DNA of 32,418 bases. It comes from Desulfovibrio sp. Its GTDB lineage: Bacteria > Desulfobacterota > Desulfovibrionia > Desulfovibrionales > Desulfovibrionaceae. The notes under the pieces are model-generated. The model ran no database searches. It saw only the letters and a program-made list of their open reading frames with translations, and was not told the DNA's origin. The translations under genes were made by a program, and so were the position numbers. Shown piece after piece: positions 16,066 to 24,744 of this stretch. How positions within the stretch are numbered: position 1 is the stretch's first letter; the number at the start of each line of letters is the position of its first letter. The stretch lies in contig JAFTDG010000094.1 of NCBI GenBank assembly GCA_017454325.1, forward strand, positions 1 to 32,418. Direction: 5' to 3'.

Positions 16066-17218
16066 ATTGGCGCTCCCGAAGCCCGCGATAAATCACATAA
16101 GACAATGCTCCGACAGTACATCCGACCAGCAGTCCTAAACAAGGTGCAAGACAAAATCCCCCCAAAATCCAGTCTATCAGACGTTGAGGAGCCTCATAAC
16201 CAAGCGTACGGAGCGAAAATTCCGTTAGCCAGCTGCCATGACGGAGACGATATCCCACAAGGATTCCCAGGCCAGGCACGATTGGCGGCCAGGCAAGGGG
16301 AATAATTGCCAATGCACATATACGGTTCAGTCTAAGCCATCCTATGCACAACAAAAGCAGGATGCTCTGCACCCCAGGCAGAGGAAGTGAGGAAATAACC
16401 ATGGAAATTCCTGCGGAGCGTGCGAGCTCTGCAGGAGTGGCCTTATTTGATAGCAAACGGTGCAGCAATGCCATGGGATGCCATAAGGAAACCCTGCCAT
16501 CTGCAGCCACACTGCATTGCCTGAAAGGCACAGGAACAAGCGCACGCAAGGTAAGTCGAGTATTGAGCAGCGAAATGTTAATGTTATCCTTTAAGGAATG
16601 AAAATGTGATACACGCTCCTGTGCCGGCGGGTAATAAACGCGCACGTCAACCTCACGTATAGCAAATCCGGCCCATGAAGCACGCACAAGCACTTCAATT
16701 TCGAAGGCATAACCTTGCTCAGAAAGAGTAAGGCAGCCCAGCGCACAGAGCGGATACGCACGAAAACCACTCTGCATATCATGTACTGACACACCTGTCT
16801 GCACACGCATCCAAAAGGCAGAAAATGCACGTCCGAAACGTGATGCACGGGGTATATGCGGAACAGAGAAATCACGACAGCCAACAATAAATGCATCGGG
16901 ATACAACTGCACCATTTCCCAGATGCGTCCGATGTCTTCAGGATAATGCTGTCCATCCGCATCCAGCGTGATCATGTGGGTGGCCCCGGCATTTCTTGCA
17001 GCCCTGGCACCCGTCATCAACGCAGCCCCCTTACCTTGATTGCATGGATGACGTACCAGCAGTATTGGCAAATCCACCAGCGTTTCTGGCCCTCCATCTG
17101 AGGAGCCGTCGTCTATGACAATCACAAGTGAGCATTGATGCAGAGCCCGTTCGACTACATTGCGCAGATTGCTCTTATGGTTATATACGGGAATGACTAC
17201 CGCTGGTACGGATTTCAT
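16055..17218 (-). CDS. GT2 glycosyltransferase with C-terminal DUF2062-like membrane domain
   Basis: 387 residues. The GT-A domain is clear: VVIPVYNH at 7-14, IDDGSSDGG at 35-43, NQGKGAAL and the DxD motif DADGQHYPED at 86-95. It resembles dolichol-phosphate-mannose-synthase-type enzymes. The C-terminal 130 residues contain several hydrophobic segments (SILLLLCIGWL; CLAPCLGLLVGCTVGALSYVIY) with the small-residue and proline pattern of DUF2062. It may add a sugar to the lipid anchor of the polyene. The start forms an ATGA overlap with the thioesterase gene; an upstream ATG adding ten residues is less likely. Its end overlaps the acyltransferase start, so the pair is probably translated together. 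Confidence 0.9.
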   Translation of the reverse strand: MKSVPAVVIPVYNHKSNLRNVVERALHQCSLVIVIDDGSSDGGPETLVDLPILLVRHPCNQGKGAALMTGARAARNAGATHMITLDADGQHYPEDIGRIWEMVQLYPDAFIVGCRDFSVPHIPRASRFGRAFSAFWMRVQTGVSVHDMQSGFRAYPLCALGCLTLSEQGYAFEIEVLVRASWAGFAIREVDVRVYYPPAQERVSHFHSLKDNINISLLNTRLTLRALVPVPFRQCSVAADGRVSLWHPMALLHRLLSNKATPAELARSAGISMVISSLPLPGVQSILLLLCIGWLRLNRICALAIIPLAWPPIVPGLGILVGYRLRHGSWLTEFSLRTLGYEAPQRLIDWILGGFCLAPCLGLLVGCTVGALSYVIYRGLRERQYDS

Positions 17219-17691
17219 ACAGGAGTACCTTTTCGCCAGCTTGCACAAAACAGACGATAAAATTCTGGTTGTTCAAGGAGAAGATTTCCATCCAGGCCAA
17301 GCATAAGTTGTGTTGAGGAGGCCGTCGTCGTGATAGTACCTTCCGCATCTTTAATGCAATAGGTAAAGTCCAGCGTAGCAGCCTCATTCCACAGTAGCAT
17401 GGTATGAATGGCATAGGTTTGCCCATAGTACAGAGGCCGTCTGAAATCCAGCTGCAGCAATTTAACTGGAACTATGACATCATGTTCCAAGAAATCTGTG
17501 TAACTGATCCCATACCGTCGTCCCAAAGCCTCACGACCATCCTCCAGCCAGCTGGCATAATGCCCATGCCACATGATCCTGACTGCATCCACTTCTCCGA
17601 AACGAACAGTACGCTCCACGCAGACATGCAGCGCAGGCTCGTCCCCCCTGAGCTCATAGTTCTTGTGACGGACACGTCGATGCGGCCTCAT
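17215..17691 (-). CDS. YbgC-like acyl thioesterase (ApeK-like)
   Basis: 158 residues with a single hot-dog fold. The 4-hydroxybenzoyl-CoA thioesterase signature is VRFGEVDAVRIMWHGHY, with the catalytic-type Asp35 and His44 and then WLEDGREAL. It would release or edit acyl chains in polyene synthesis. AAGGAG seven bases before the ATG fixes the start at 17691; a longer frame reaches back to 17736 but lacks such a site. Its first 38 bases lie inside the dehydratase gene upstream, and its last four overlap the glycosyltransferase start. Confidence 0.88.
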   Translation of the reverse strand: MRPHRRVRHKNYELRGDEPALHVCVERTVRFGEVDAVRIMWHGHYASWLEDGREALGRRYGISYTDFLEHDVIVPVKLLQLDFRRPLYYGQTYAIHTMLLWNEAATLDFTYCIKDAEGTITTTASSTQLMLGLDGNLLLEQPEFYRLFCASWRKGTPV

Positions 17692-18034
17692 ACACGTCTC
17701 CTTCCAGCTGAAAACGGGCAGCCACGGCATCACCACAGAAAAGGACGCAGTCCCATAAACATGGTTTCCGACCGGGGTAAATATGAAGATCCATTTCAGT
17801 ATGCGGTCCTACTGGCATAAAAAATTTTGCCTGAGGCACACGTTCAAGCGTAAAGGCAGAAAAGCAGTCTTCCAATGTTATCTGAGCAAGCATGATTTGT
17901 ACAACTGCGGGAAGAACCGGCCTGCCGGGGAAATGCCCGGTAAAAACGGCACTCTTTTCACTAGAAAAAAAAGTGACGCGACCAGCCGCCATCGGGCAGT
18001 TGTTCAATCCTGCCAGATGCTGCGCGTACGGCAT
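17654..18034 (-). CDS. Hot-dog 3-hydroxyacyl-ACP dehydratase subunit carrying the catalytic His (ApeI-like)
   Basis: 126 residues. The FabZ/FabA signature GHFPGRPVLP is present with His34. The glutamate that normally follows (GVLxxEAMAQ in FabZ) is missing: the segment reads AVVQIMLAQ, one residue shorter. FabZ-type active sites combine His from one subunit with Glu/Asp from the other, so this protein probably needs the second dehydratase-like protein at 21643, which has the Glu but no GHFPG. In E. coli the equivalents ApeI and ApeP form a heterodimeric dehydratase, as I recall. It removes water from 3-hydroxyacyl-ACP to form each conjugated double bond. Confidence 0.88.
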   Translation of the reverse strand: MPYAQHLAGLNNCPMAAGRVTFFSSEKSAVFTGHFPGRPVLPAVVQIMLAQITLEDCFSAFTLERVPQAKFFMPVGPHTEMDLHIYPGRKPCLWDCVLFCGDAVAARFQLEGDVYEAASTCPSQEL

Positions 18035-18046
18035 TACGCATAATGC

Positions 18047-18571
18047 TCACGGCTGCTCAGCCTTTGCAAAAACGATGCGCATGGCCAGCCCGTTGTTATC
18101 TTCTTTATAGAGGCATTGCAGGCAACCTGCCTTGTGTTCAAAATCGGCTTTCCATCCACTTCCCGCCGCCTGCATTGCGTCGGAACTTTGCCGTTCTGAA
18201 GTTAATGCAGCTGCCACGCGATACATGGCCCGTCCCAGAAGATGTAGCAGATGCTTTTCTCGAGAGCGTTCTCCCAGTGCTAAGGTGCAGTTCAGGGTTA
18301 GCGTATCCGTATCTTCTGTACGAACATATGTACAGGTGCCCAGCGTACGCCCGTATGACAGTACAAGTACCAGCTTCCCTTCCCCTGTGCTCCCTAAAAA
18401 CATCTCTCCCTGCATTGGCAGAATATGCCCGTTGAGATGGACACGCATGGCAAACTGGCAGGACACAGGACTGGCAACATGCACAGGATACAGTACGGTA
18501 TCATTCCGTGCTGTGCATCCCAATACAAAAACGATACATACTATCGAGTAGAAAAGGCAAGGCAACTTCAT
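18047..18571 (-). CDS. DUF3261-like outer membrane lipoprotein (ApeN-like)
   Basis: 174 residues with a lipoprotein signal peptide; the lipobox VLGC puts the lipidated cysteine at residue 19. The mature part is about 155 residues and includes the phrase LVLSYGRTLGTCTY. Its position directly after the MMPL exporter and LolA-like genes matches the DUF3261 lipoprotein of aryl polyene clusters; I assign the family mostly by position and size. A role in receiving or inserting the polyene lipid at the outer membrane is inferred. The start forms an ATGA overlap with the exporter stop, and an upstream in-frame start adding 15 residues would spoil the signal peptide. Confidence 0.75.
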   Translation of the reverse strand: MKLPCLFYSIVCIVFVLGCTARNDTVLYPVHVASPVSCQFAMRVHLNGHILPMQGEMFLGSTGEGKLVLVLSYGRTLGTCTYVRTEDTDTLTLNCTLALGERSREKHLLHLLGRAMYRVAAALTSERQSSDAMQAAGSGWKADFEHKAGCLQCLYKEDNNGLAMRIVFAKAEQP

Positions 18572-20922
18572 ATTGTTGTTTCTTCTATTGGTGCACAAAG
18601 ACGCGGAAGCAGCCACAGTGCTGCAGGCGATTCAATAAGCAGCCCCCAGAAAATGACTTCCCCCATGCTCCGCAAAGCAGGATGCTGTGCCAGCGCGAGT
18701 AACCCCATACCTGTCAAAGTTGTGAGGGAAGAAACAAGAATTGCCCTCTCCACGCCTGTTCTCACTCCATTTGCCAAGTCATGAGTTACAAGGATGCCAT
18801 GATCCGCAGCAAGCCCCAACACCATCGGCATGGCAGCCATGCCAGCCAGCGTCAGAGAATGCCCAGATGCAGCCATCCAAGCCAGAATACAGCCAATGGA
18901 ACACAATGGTGGTAAAGATGCAAGTAAGGCTTGCCGTATGTCACGAAAGTCGAGAAATAACAGAACAAGACAAACCAGCCAAGCTACAGGTACAAGATGC
19001 TTCTCTTCTTCAAATTTTTGCAACAGCATTGACTCGAGACTGCCAGCATCAATGGCGGAAACATGCGTGGCCAAACGCGGCTCAAGGTAAGATATATCCA
19101 CATGCGAATCAGCGTACAGCAGGATTTGCACCTGGCTGTCAGGAGTATTTACAGGCATGTATGTATCCAGCAGGTCACCAAAACCGGCAGCACGAAGACA
19201 CTCCAGATCAAATGTTGCTACAGGGGCGCGCAATAGTTCCAAAAATGGATCGAATGCTTCGGCAGAGAATCCATAGTGTTTTCCTGCTGCCAGAATCTTC
19301 TCCCGCAGTTCAGCGCCATGTTCATCTATATATGTCATCCAGCGTTGCACATTGTTCCGTAGTTCTTCGGGTGTAGGCAAAAAGGCTGTAAGTGTGCTCA
19401 CAGATGTATGAGGAGCCTGTGCTCTAAACGCGGCTGCCATCTCCCGTGCGAGTTCCAGTGCTTCTTCACGCGTTTGGCCTTCCACCACAAAGGCATGCCT
19501 TTCACGCATGCCCCAAATATGCTGCAATGTCTGCGACTCCTGTTTCAGACGGGGCACTTCTGCTCCCATCGTACGCGGAGAAACATCAATACGCAGCAGA
19601 TGGTACAACCCCATGCCCACGCCAAGCAAAAAACAGACGCAGCATGTAACACGCCATAAAACAGGTAGTTGCCGTAACGCATGGGCACGGCGCTTATATA
19701 GCATCGGAGTGGCAAACCATGGGCATACCGGCAGTAAAGTGACAGCCAGAACAAAACCGACACCTAACGTCAGCAAAGCAAAACAGGCCAACTGGCGGAC
19801 GGCTGGAATGCCGGAAAACATCAATACAACAAAGCCAGAGGCGTTCAGCAGAAAACTTTGCAACAAAGGGGGTGAAACTATTGGTAAAATTTGTTCTGCC
19901 GGACGGCCACAACGCAGTGCAAAGTGCATATGTACGGCATAGTCCTCGGCCACGCCAAGCACAGAGGCACCGAACCCGAGGGCCAGTCCTGAAAGCACTG
20001 GATAAGCTAAAGACATGGTGGCAAGCGCGACCGTTGCCGCAAAGCACGGAAGGAGCAATAACCACACAGCGCCCGCAGACCGCACCAGCATCACATAGAT
20101 ACTGCAAAAACAGAGCAAGGAAATACCCACAATATTTGTCACATCCTGACGAATAACCCGGGCATTGATGGCACTGTGCTGCAGCCCCCCCACAACAAGA
20201 ACATGCATGTCAGGTGCAAGGTGAACACGCAAGGACCTGTCCAATGCGTCCATAAGACGTGTTGCGGCATCAACATTGTGGATGGAATGAAGAAAACGTA
20301 GTGTCAATAGCACATGTCTTTCATCGGCACTGACAGGATAGCCTGTAATAGGATCCGGCAGTATTGCAGTATCTGCACCTGTAGACAGCCTGGAAAGAAT
20401 GATGGAGCGTAAGCCTAGAGGGTCTGCACGCAGCCAATCCTTGGCAGGTCCAACAGTCAGCACATTAGCCAGCATGTTGCTTGCCAAAGCGATAGACTTT
20501 TCAATGTGCTTTGCTTCTGAAGCAAGGAGTAAATGACGGAGTGCTTTGTCATCAAAAAAATATGGCAAGAGCCCCATGACTGCCTGCGATTCTGGCATGT
20601 TCACAAAGGCAGGCCGTGCTAAATCTTTAGGAATATCTCGCGCAACAGCGTCTGCAACAGCGGTCAGCTCATATTTTTTCTCTGTGCTGTCGGTGGAAAT
20701 ATCTACGAAAAGCAAACGTGAAGCAGGAAGCACATCCATATTCCTGACTATTGTACGGGCATGTAGGTCATCATCAGGGAAAAATGGCAGGATACTCGTG
20801 TCTTGCCGCATATGTACTACAGTGCAGGCTGCAAATCCCCAGAAGAGGACAATGAATACGAAGCACAGAATTCTGTGTCTCTTGATGGCGTGGTATAGCG
20901 TAACAATACCATTTATGCCCAT
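18568..20922 (-). CDS. MMPL/RND-family lipid exporter (ApeM-like)
   Basis: 784 residues with the two-fold RND/MMPL layout. TM1 is at about 18-36, then a periplasmic domain of roughly 220 residues, a block of five helices (about 260-400), a second single helix, a second periplasmic domain and a final five-helix block. The proton-relay positions are readable: GVAEDYAVHMHF in the first block and GLAADHGILVTHDL in the second. No tripartite partners are nearby, fitting the MMPL proteins that lift lipids out of the inner membrane and hand them to periplasmic carriers. The LolA-like carrier gene lies directly upstream and a lipoprotein gene downstream, making an inner-to-outer membrane export path for the polyene. 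Confidence 0.92.
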   Translation of the reverse strand: MGINGIVTLYHAIKRHRILCFVFIVLFWGFAACTVVHMRQDTSILPFFPDDDLHARTIVRNMDVLPASRLLFVDISTDSTEKKYELTAVADAVARDIPKDLARPAFVNMPESQAVMGLLPYFFDDKALRHLLLASEAKHIEKSIALASNMLANVLTVGPAKDWLRADPLGLRSIILSRLSTGADTAILPDPITGYPVSADERHVLLTLRFLHSIHNVDAATRLMDALDRSLRVHLAPDMHVLVVGGLQHSAINARVIRQDVTNIVGISLLCFCSIYVMLVRSAGAVWLLLLPCFAATVALATMSLAYPVLSGLALGFGASVLGVAEDYAVHMHFALRCGRPAEQILPIVSPPLLQSFLLNASGFVVLMFSGIPAVRQLACFALLTLGVGFVLAVTLLPVCPWFATPMLYKRRAHALRQLPVLWRVTCCVCFLLGVGMGLYHLLRIDVSPRTMGAEVPRLKQESQTLQHIWGMRERHAFVVEGQTREEALELAREMAAAFRAQAPHTSVSTLTAFLPTPEELRNNVQRWMTYIDEHGAELREKILAAGKHYGFSAEAFDPFLELLRAPVATFDLECLRAAGFGDLLDTYMPVNTPDSQVQILLYADSHVDISYLEPRLATHVSAIDAGSLESMLLQKFEEEKHLVPVAWLVCLVLLFLDFRDIRQALLASLPPLCSIGCILAWMAASGHSLTLAGMAAMPMVLGLAADHGILVTHDLANGVRTGVERAILVSSLTTLTGMGLLALAQHPALRSMGEVIFWGLLIESPAALWLLPRLCAPIEETTI

Positions 20923-20935
20923 GAGAGCGTATTCT

Positions 20936-21643
20936 TTAATCGCCGACAGTATCCTGCAGAAGGTATGTATTGCAGTGGTCGGGTAGGGGCTCGTTTAAGT
21001 ATATATTTTTGAATGAAATGCGCACACTGTCACCATTGGACTCAACAAAGGTCAGACGAAGCACACGAGAGAAATCCGCAGAAAAAAGGACTTCCATCTT
21101 GGAGAAAAGAGATTGGCGTAAAGGATAAAGATGCAATTCTGGTATATTGGAATCAGGGCAGATAATGTGATACGACGATTGCAGCATAGCCGGGTTCAGG
21201 CGGACCCATTCAATCATATGCCGCAGAACGGCAGTCATGAGCATACGCCCTTCCTTATCTGCTGGGCGGCAGTTGTCCGGCGAACCATCCCAGAAGGCTC
21301 CCTGCCCATTCTTGAAAATGAAGCCTGACGCCAGTGGATGTGTATACCCCCAAAGCAGGCTGTCTCCCAAGGCATGCTTCTCATGACGTTCCGTTGAATC
21401 CCCCTTGCGTTTCAAGCAAAAGTATCCATTCGAGGTCAAGGGACGAGAAAGCAGGGACATACGCTTTTCCTGAACAAATTCCGCACGTAGTGTGCGTATT
21501 TGAGAACTGTATTGCGCAACCCTGTGCAGCATTTGAGCAGCCACAGTTTCGCTGTTTTGCGCCATTTCTGCAGCTGCTGCGCACTGCATAAGCAAAGCAT
21601 GAGCAAGCAGCAAGAGCAAGAATACACAGACAATGCTACGCAT
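20936..21643 (-). CDS. LolA-like periplasmic lipid carrier (ApeL-like)
   Basis: 235 residues with a cleavable signal peptide (MRSIVCVFLLLLLAHALLM, cleavage near AAAAE). The mature protein shows the LolA pattern IRTLRAEFVQEKRMSLLSRP followed by SNGYFCLKR and LLWGYTHPLASGFIF, that is, the outer-membrane lipoprotein carrier fold. In aryl polyene clusters such a protein is thought to shuttle the lipidic product across the periplasm between the MMPL exporter and the outer membrane. The start shares one base with the stop of the dehydratase gene (TAATG), and the exporter gene begins 13 bases downstream. Confidence 0.9.
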   Translation of the reverse strand: MRSIVCVFLLLLLAHALLMQCAAAAEMAQNSETVAAQMLHRVAQYSSQIRTLRAEFVQEKRMSLLSRPLTSNGYFCLKRKGDSTERHEKHALGDSLLWGYTHPLASGFIFKNGQGAFWDGSPDNCRPADKEGRMLMTAVLRHMIEWVRLNPAMLQSSYHIICPDSNIPELHLYPLRQSLFSKMEVLFSADFSRVLRLTFVESNGDSVRISFKNIYLNEPLPDHCNTYLLQDTVGD

Positions 21644-22062
21644 TATACGTTTTCAGGAATAAAAATTTTAAATGTCCCGCGAGCCAGGAGCTTCTTGCCG
21701 GCACGCACTTCTCCTTCTGCCACAACAATGCCGTTAAAAAATGCTTTTGTGTGTGTGGCAACAATGAGCTGTTGGCCAAGTCGCGCATCTCCCAGCACTT
21801 CCACATCGCGCAGAGCTGCCAGATACCCCACGGTAGGAATATGTTCCCCATTATCCCTGAGATTGGCTCCAGCCCCGGCAGCAAAACATTGGGCGAACAA
21901 TTCAGCAAAGGCTGCACGTTCCAGCAAACCATCAGAACGTAAAAAGGGATTACCCTGGCGCACACACACTGTTGCCCGGACTTCTTCCAAAGACCACGCT
22001 AAAAGCTCGTCCAGCAGAAGCATAGGCTTCCGATGCGGCAAGAGGTATTCCAGACTGTTCAC
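21643..22062 (-). CDS. Hot-dog dehydratase subunit carrying the catalytic Glu (ApeP-like)
   Basis: 139 residues. The opening LLPHRKPMLLLDEL is the FabZ N-terminal motif. The central helix ERAAFAELFAQCFAAG aligns with the FabZ segment LEAMAQ, so Glu54 is the probable acid residue. The GHFPG loop with the catalytic His is absent. This is the mirror image of the defect in the dehydratase at 17654, so the two probably form one composite active site as a heterodimer, as ApeI/ApeP do. It sits four bases after a lipoprotein gene and is coupled by TAATG to the LolA-like gene. Confidence 0.85.
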   Translation of the reverse strand: MNSLEYLLPHRKPMLLLDELLAWSLEEVRATVCVRQGNPFLRSDGLLERAAFAELFAQCFAAGAGANLRDNGEHIPTVGYLAALRDVEVLGDARLGQQLIVATHTKAFFNGIVVAEGEVRAGKKLLARGTFKIFIPENV

Positions 22063-22066
22063 GGGC

Positions 22067-22477
22067 CTAAAGTGTACTGATTAACAAATTTTTCTGAATA
22101 TCCTGATGTAGCAGGGAGACCCACTTATTGTAATGAGGATGAATACGGACACTGCCGTTCTTGGTTGTGTAATCCATGTTGACACTGCTTTTGTAGGTAA
22201 TGTCATAATGCGTGGATGTGTAGGGAATATCCACAACAACCGTATGTTTGCCCCGCACGACAATTGTGGCTTCGATCAAAGCGGAAGATGGTTCAGTAAT
22301 ACGCCAGCCACGCTCATAGCAGGCCTTGGCGATGGCATCGTGCATTTTTTTCTGTGTCATGCTGCTGGATGTATTTATCGGCACGTCATAGGCGAAAGCC
22401 CCAATCTGCTGACCCGCGCGGCAGGCACAAAGAGCAAAAACAGTTAGAAAGGCAACGTATAGAAGACGATAATGCAT
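22067..22477 (-). CDS. Small lipoprotein of the aryl polyene cluster
   Basis: 136 residues with a lipoprotein-type signal peptide (MHYRLLYVAFLTVFALCAC, lipidated cysteine about 19). The mature domain of about 115 residues contains MHDAIAKACYERGWRI and a beta-rich second half (VVVDIPYTSTHYDITYKSSV), reminiscent of small outer-membrane lipoproteins with a repeated helix-strand fold. I do not recognise a named family. The ATG at 22477 has GAGAGG five bases upstream; the GTG six bases earlier overlaps that site. It lies between the PlsC-like and dehydratase genes, so a part in export or anchoring of the polyene is likely by context only. Confidence 0.75.
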   Translation of the reverse strand: MHYRLLYVAFLTVFALCACRAGQQIGAFAYDVPINTSSSMTQKKMHDAIAKACYERGWRITEPSSALIEATIVVRGKHTVVVDIPYTSTHYDITYKSSVNMDYTTKNGSVRIHPHYNKWVSLLHQDIQKNLLISTL

Positions 22478-22494
22478 AAGCACCTCTCAAAAAT

Positions 22495-23262
22495 TTATGA
22501 ATATGCTTCTGCTGCTAACTGTGTAGCATACAACTGACGCACATAACGCATCATGGCCCTGTGCGGCAATGGGGTAGCAGCAAAATCCCTTGGATAGACT
22601 GCCTGCAAAAATTCCATACGGATACGCATTGGATGAAACAACTTTCCATGTGGCGGAAAAACATTAAAACTATTATGCACTAGAAGAGGTAACACAGGCC
22701 GCCCTGACTGCATTGCCAGATGAAAAGCACCAACATGAAAACGGCCCAATGCTCCGGTACGCGTACGATGTCCTTCCGGAAAAATGACAAGAGTAGCTCC
22801 TTCACGCAAGCGCTGTAAACAAACAGCTTCCACTTCTTCCGCTGGCAGATTTTCAGCATCAATATACCCGGCACTGCGCATGGCTGGTGCGAAAAAAAAC
22901 AACAGATGGAATGGCCAGTGTTTGGTCACCAGACATAAGTTGGATTGTTGTTGAGCACCAAGAAGATAAATATCCAAAAAGGACTGGTGATTGCATACCA
23001 GGATGGAAGCAGGATGCTGTACAGCTAAATCGTCATTGCGCAGACTGACTGGAAGCCAGGGGTGCAGCCAAAAAAGCATTGAACGTCCATAGCGCCATAT
23101 ATTTCTGCGGCAGACTGCTTGTACGCCGTGTAACGACAATTTGTGTACTATCGCCATTCCAATGACACAGGGATACAAGAACAGCGTCCACAGGATAAAG
23201 ATGGCATAGATGACCGCACTGGAAAGGATACGGCTGCACTTCTCACCGAATGGTTCCAGCAT
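22495..23262 (-). CDS. PlsC-like 1-acylglycerol-3-phosphate acyltransferase family protein
   Basis: 255 residues. Two hydrophobic stretches near the N-terminus (VIYAIFILWTLFLYPCVIGMAI) are followed by the NHxxxxD motif CNHQSFLD and the second block FPEGHRTRTG. Both are diagnostic of the glycerophosphate acyltransferase family. It is probably a cluster-specific enzyme that acylates the lipid carrier of the polyene rather than the housekeeping PlsC, but that is inference. The start at 23262 lies inside the ACP gene by 20 bases and has AGGTG eight bases upstream; a GTG at 23274 is an alternative. Confidence 0.88.
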   Translation of the reverse strand: MLEPFGEKCSRILSSAVIYAIFILWTLFLYPCVIGMAIVHKLSLHGVQAVCRRNIWRYGRSMLFWLHPWLPVSLRNDDLAVQHPASILVCNHQSFLDIYLLGAQQQSNLCLVTKHWPFHLLFFFAPAMRSAGYIDAENLPAEEVEAVCLQRLREGATLVIFPEGHRTRTGALGRFHVGAFHLAMQSGRPVLPLLVHNSFNVFPPHGKLFHPMRIRMEFLQAVYPRDFAATPLPHRAMMRYVRQLYATQLAAEAYS

Positions 23263-23503
23263 CCCGCAGTTCACCTATGAAGGTATAAATATCTCCCAAG
23301 GTCCGGATAGCTGCAAGAGACTCCTTGTTCTGCAGCTTAAAGTCAAAGGCCTTTTCAAGCACGATTACCATATCCACGATATCCAGGCTGTCCAATCCCA
23401 GATCGTCCCGGATTTTTGCATCGGGAACAAGTGCAGCCTGTTCCAGCTCAAATTCTTCAGCCAGTGCTGCATTAACCTTTGTAACAATTGTATCATTGTC
23501 CAT
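23243..23503 (-). CDS. Acyl carrier protein 2 of the aryl polyene cluster
   Basis: 86 residues. The phosphopantetheine serine is Ser39 in LGLDSLDIVDM, close to housekeeping AcpP and more canonical than ACP 1. CAGGTG just upstream supports the ATG at 23503 over an in-frame ATG at 23521. It lies between the ketosynthase gene at 23527 and the PlsC-like gene, overlapping the latter by 20 bases. The two ACPs of the cluster probably divide starter loading and chain extension; which does which cannot be told. Confidence 0.93.
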   Translation of the reverse strand: MDNDTIVTKVNAALAEEFELEQAALVPDAKIRDDLGLDSLDIVDMVIVLEKAFDFKLQNKESLAAIRTLGDIYTFIGELRDAGTIR

Positions 23504-23526
23504 ATAGGCACCTGTCTTCACCGACG

Positions 23527-24744
23527 CTATGGTTTATAGGTATCAAAAAGGACAACACAGTTACAACCTCCTAACGCAAAACTATTCTTGAGAATCGGTC
23601 CTTGCTTGGCGTGTTCTATTGCCGTGAGATGGCGTAGTCCGCCGCAGCGTGTATCAGGGTTGCGCAAGGCTCGTGTTGGAAAGTAAACAGATTGACGTAA
23701 CATTTCAACACAGAGGATGCTCTCTAATGCACCGCTTGCCGCCATGGTATGCCCCATATGCCCCTTTATGCTGCTTACAGGAGTATGTGCGCCAAACAGT
23801 GTGGCAATAGCTTGTCCTTCTGCTATGTCTCCGGCTTCTGTTGCCGTGGCATGTGCGTTAATATAGGCTACCTCGCCAGGACGAATATCTGCATCGTCCA
23901 GGGCAGTACGCATGCAGTCAACGATGGCAGCTGTATCTGGATTGGCTATGTTCCTGGCGGATGTGACCATGGCTGCGCCGCACACCTCCCCCAGAATGTT
24001 TGCCCCTCGCTCTCGGGCGCTCGTCAAGCTTTCCAACAGCAAGATGCCCGCCCCTTCACCGCATACAACTCCGCTGCGTTCAGTATCAAAAGGCCGCGAA
24101 GCCAGCTCTGGCACACATTCGTGTGAAGCAGCTCCCAGCCTGTCAAACGTAGCGGCCACCAGCAAATGGAATTCGTCTGCCCCTCCACACAGCATGAGCT
24201 GTTCCCGCCCCGATGCGATGGTCTCATAGCCCAGAGAGATTGCAACCAGTCCAGAGGCACAAGCTGCTGCCGGTGCCAAAGTACGCCCTGTACATGCACA
24301 TGCCAATGCAATGTTAGCGGCAACGGTGTGGCCCATAATTTTGAAAAAAGTCGTGCTGCGAATACTTTCCACGCTACGCTCGGCGAGAAAGGCCTCAAAG
24401 AAGTTGTGCAGCATGGCTGGGCTTCCTAATGTTGAGCCAGCAGCCACACCCATCCTGCGTTCAGGAGTACGCCCAAGACCTGATTGCTCCAGGGCCTCCC
24501 AGGCAGCAAGACAGGCAAAAACTGACATGGGCGACATACAGCGACGCAATTCACGAGGTATGCATTTTTGCTGCAATGGCGGCACGATGCCGGCAACCTG
24601 ACAGGCTACGCCTTCTAAGCAATATTTGGGCAAGGGGGTAAGCGCACAGCGATTGTTCCTCACGCCGTCAAGCATACAGTGTACTCCCTGTCCAAAGGGA
24701 GATATAGCCCCCATGCCTGTAATTACTACTCTTTCGCCGTGCAT
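23527..24744 (-). CDS. Beta-ketoacyl-ACP synthase II-like enzyme of the aryl polyene cluster
   Basis: 405 residues with an intact triad: Cys162 in AAACASGL, His298 in INAHATAT and His332 in GHMGHTMAAS, plus Lys327. It is FabF-like. The three active ketosynthases in this cluster match or exceed the number in E. coli type aryl polyene clusters, where ApeO/ApeC elongates and ApeR acts as a further homodimer. Its start lies 19 bases inside the 3' end of the FAD oxidoreductase gene, and ACP 2 follows after 23 bases. Confidence 0.92.
   Translation of the reverse strand: MHGERVVITGMGAISPFGQGVHCMLDGVRNNRCALTPLPKYCLEGVACQVAGIVPPLQQKCIPRELRRCMSPMSVFACLAAWEALEQSGLGRTPERRMGVAAGSTLGSPAMLHNFFEAFLAERSVESIRSTTFFKIMGHTVAANIALACACTGRTLAPAAACASGLVAISLGYETIASGREQLMLCGGADEFHLLVAATFDRLGAASHECVPELASRPFDTERSGVVCGEGAGILLLESLTSARERGANILGEVCGAAMVTSARNIANPDTAAIVDCMRTALDDADIRPGEVAYINAHATATEAGDIAEGQAIATLFGAHTPVSSIKGHMGHTMAASGALESILCVEMLRQSVYFPTRALRNPDTRCGGLRHLTAIEHAKQGPILKNSFALGGCNCVVLFDTYKP

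Noticed and set aside
18741-19376. Plus-strand frame of 211 residues inside the MMPL exporter gene
   Set aside because: It is antisense to conserved membrane segments of the exporter, with atypical composition and no ribosome binding site.
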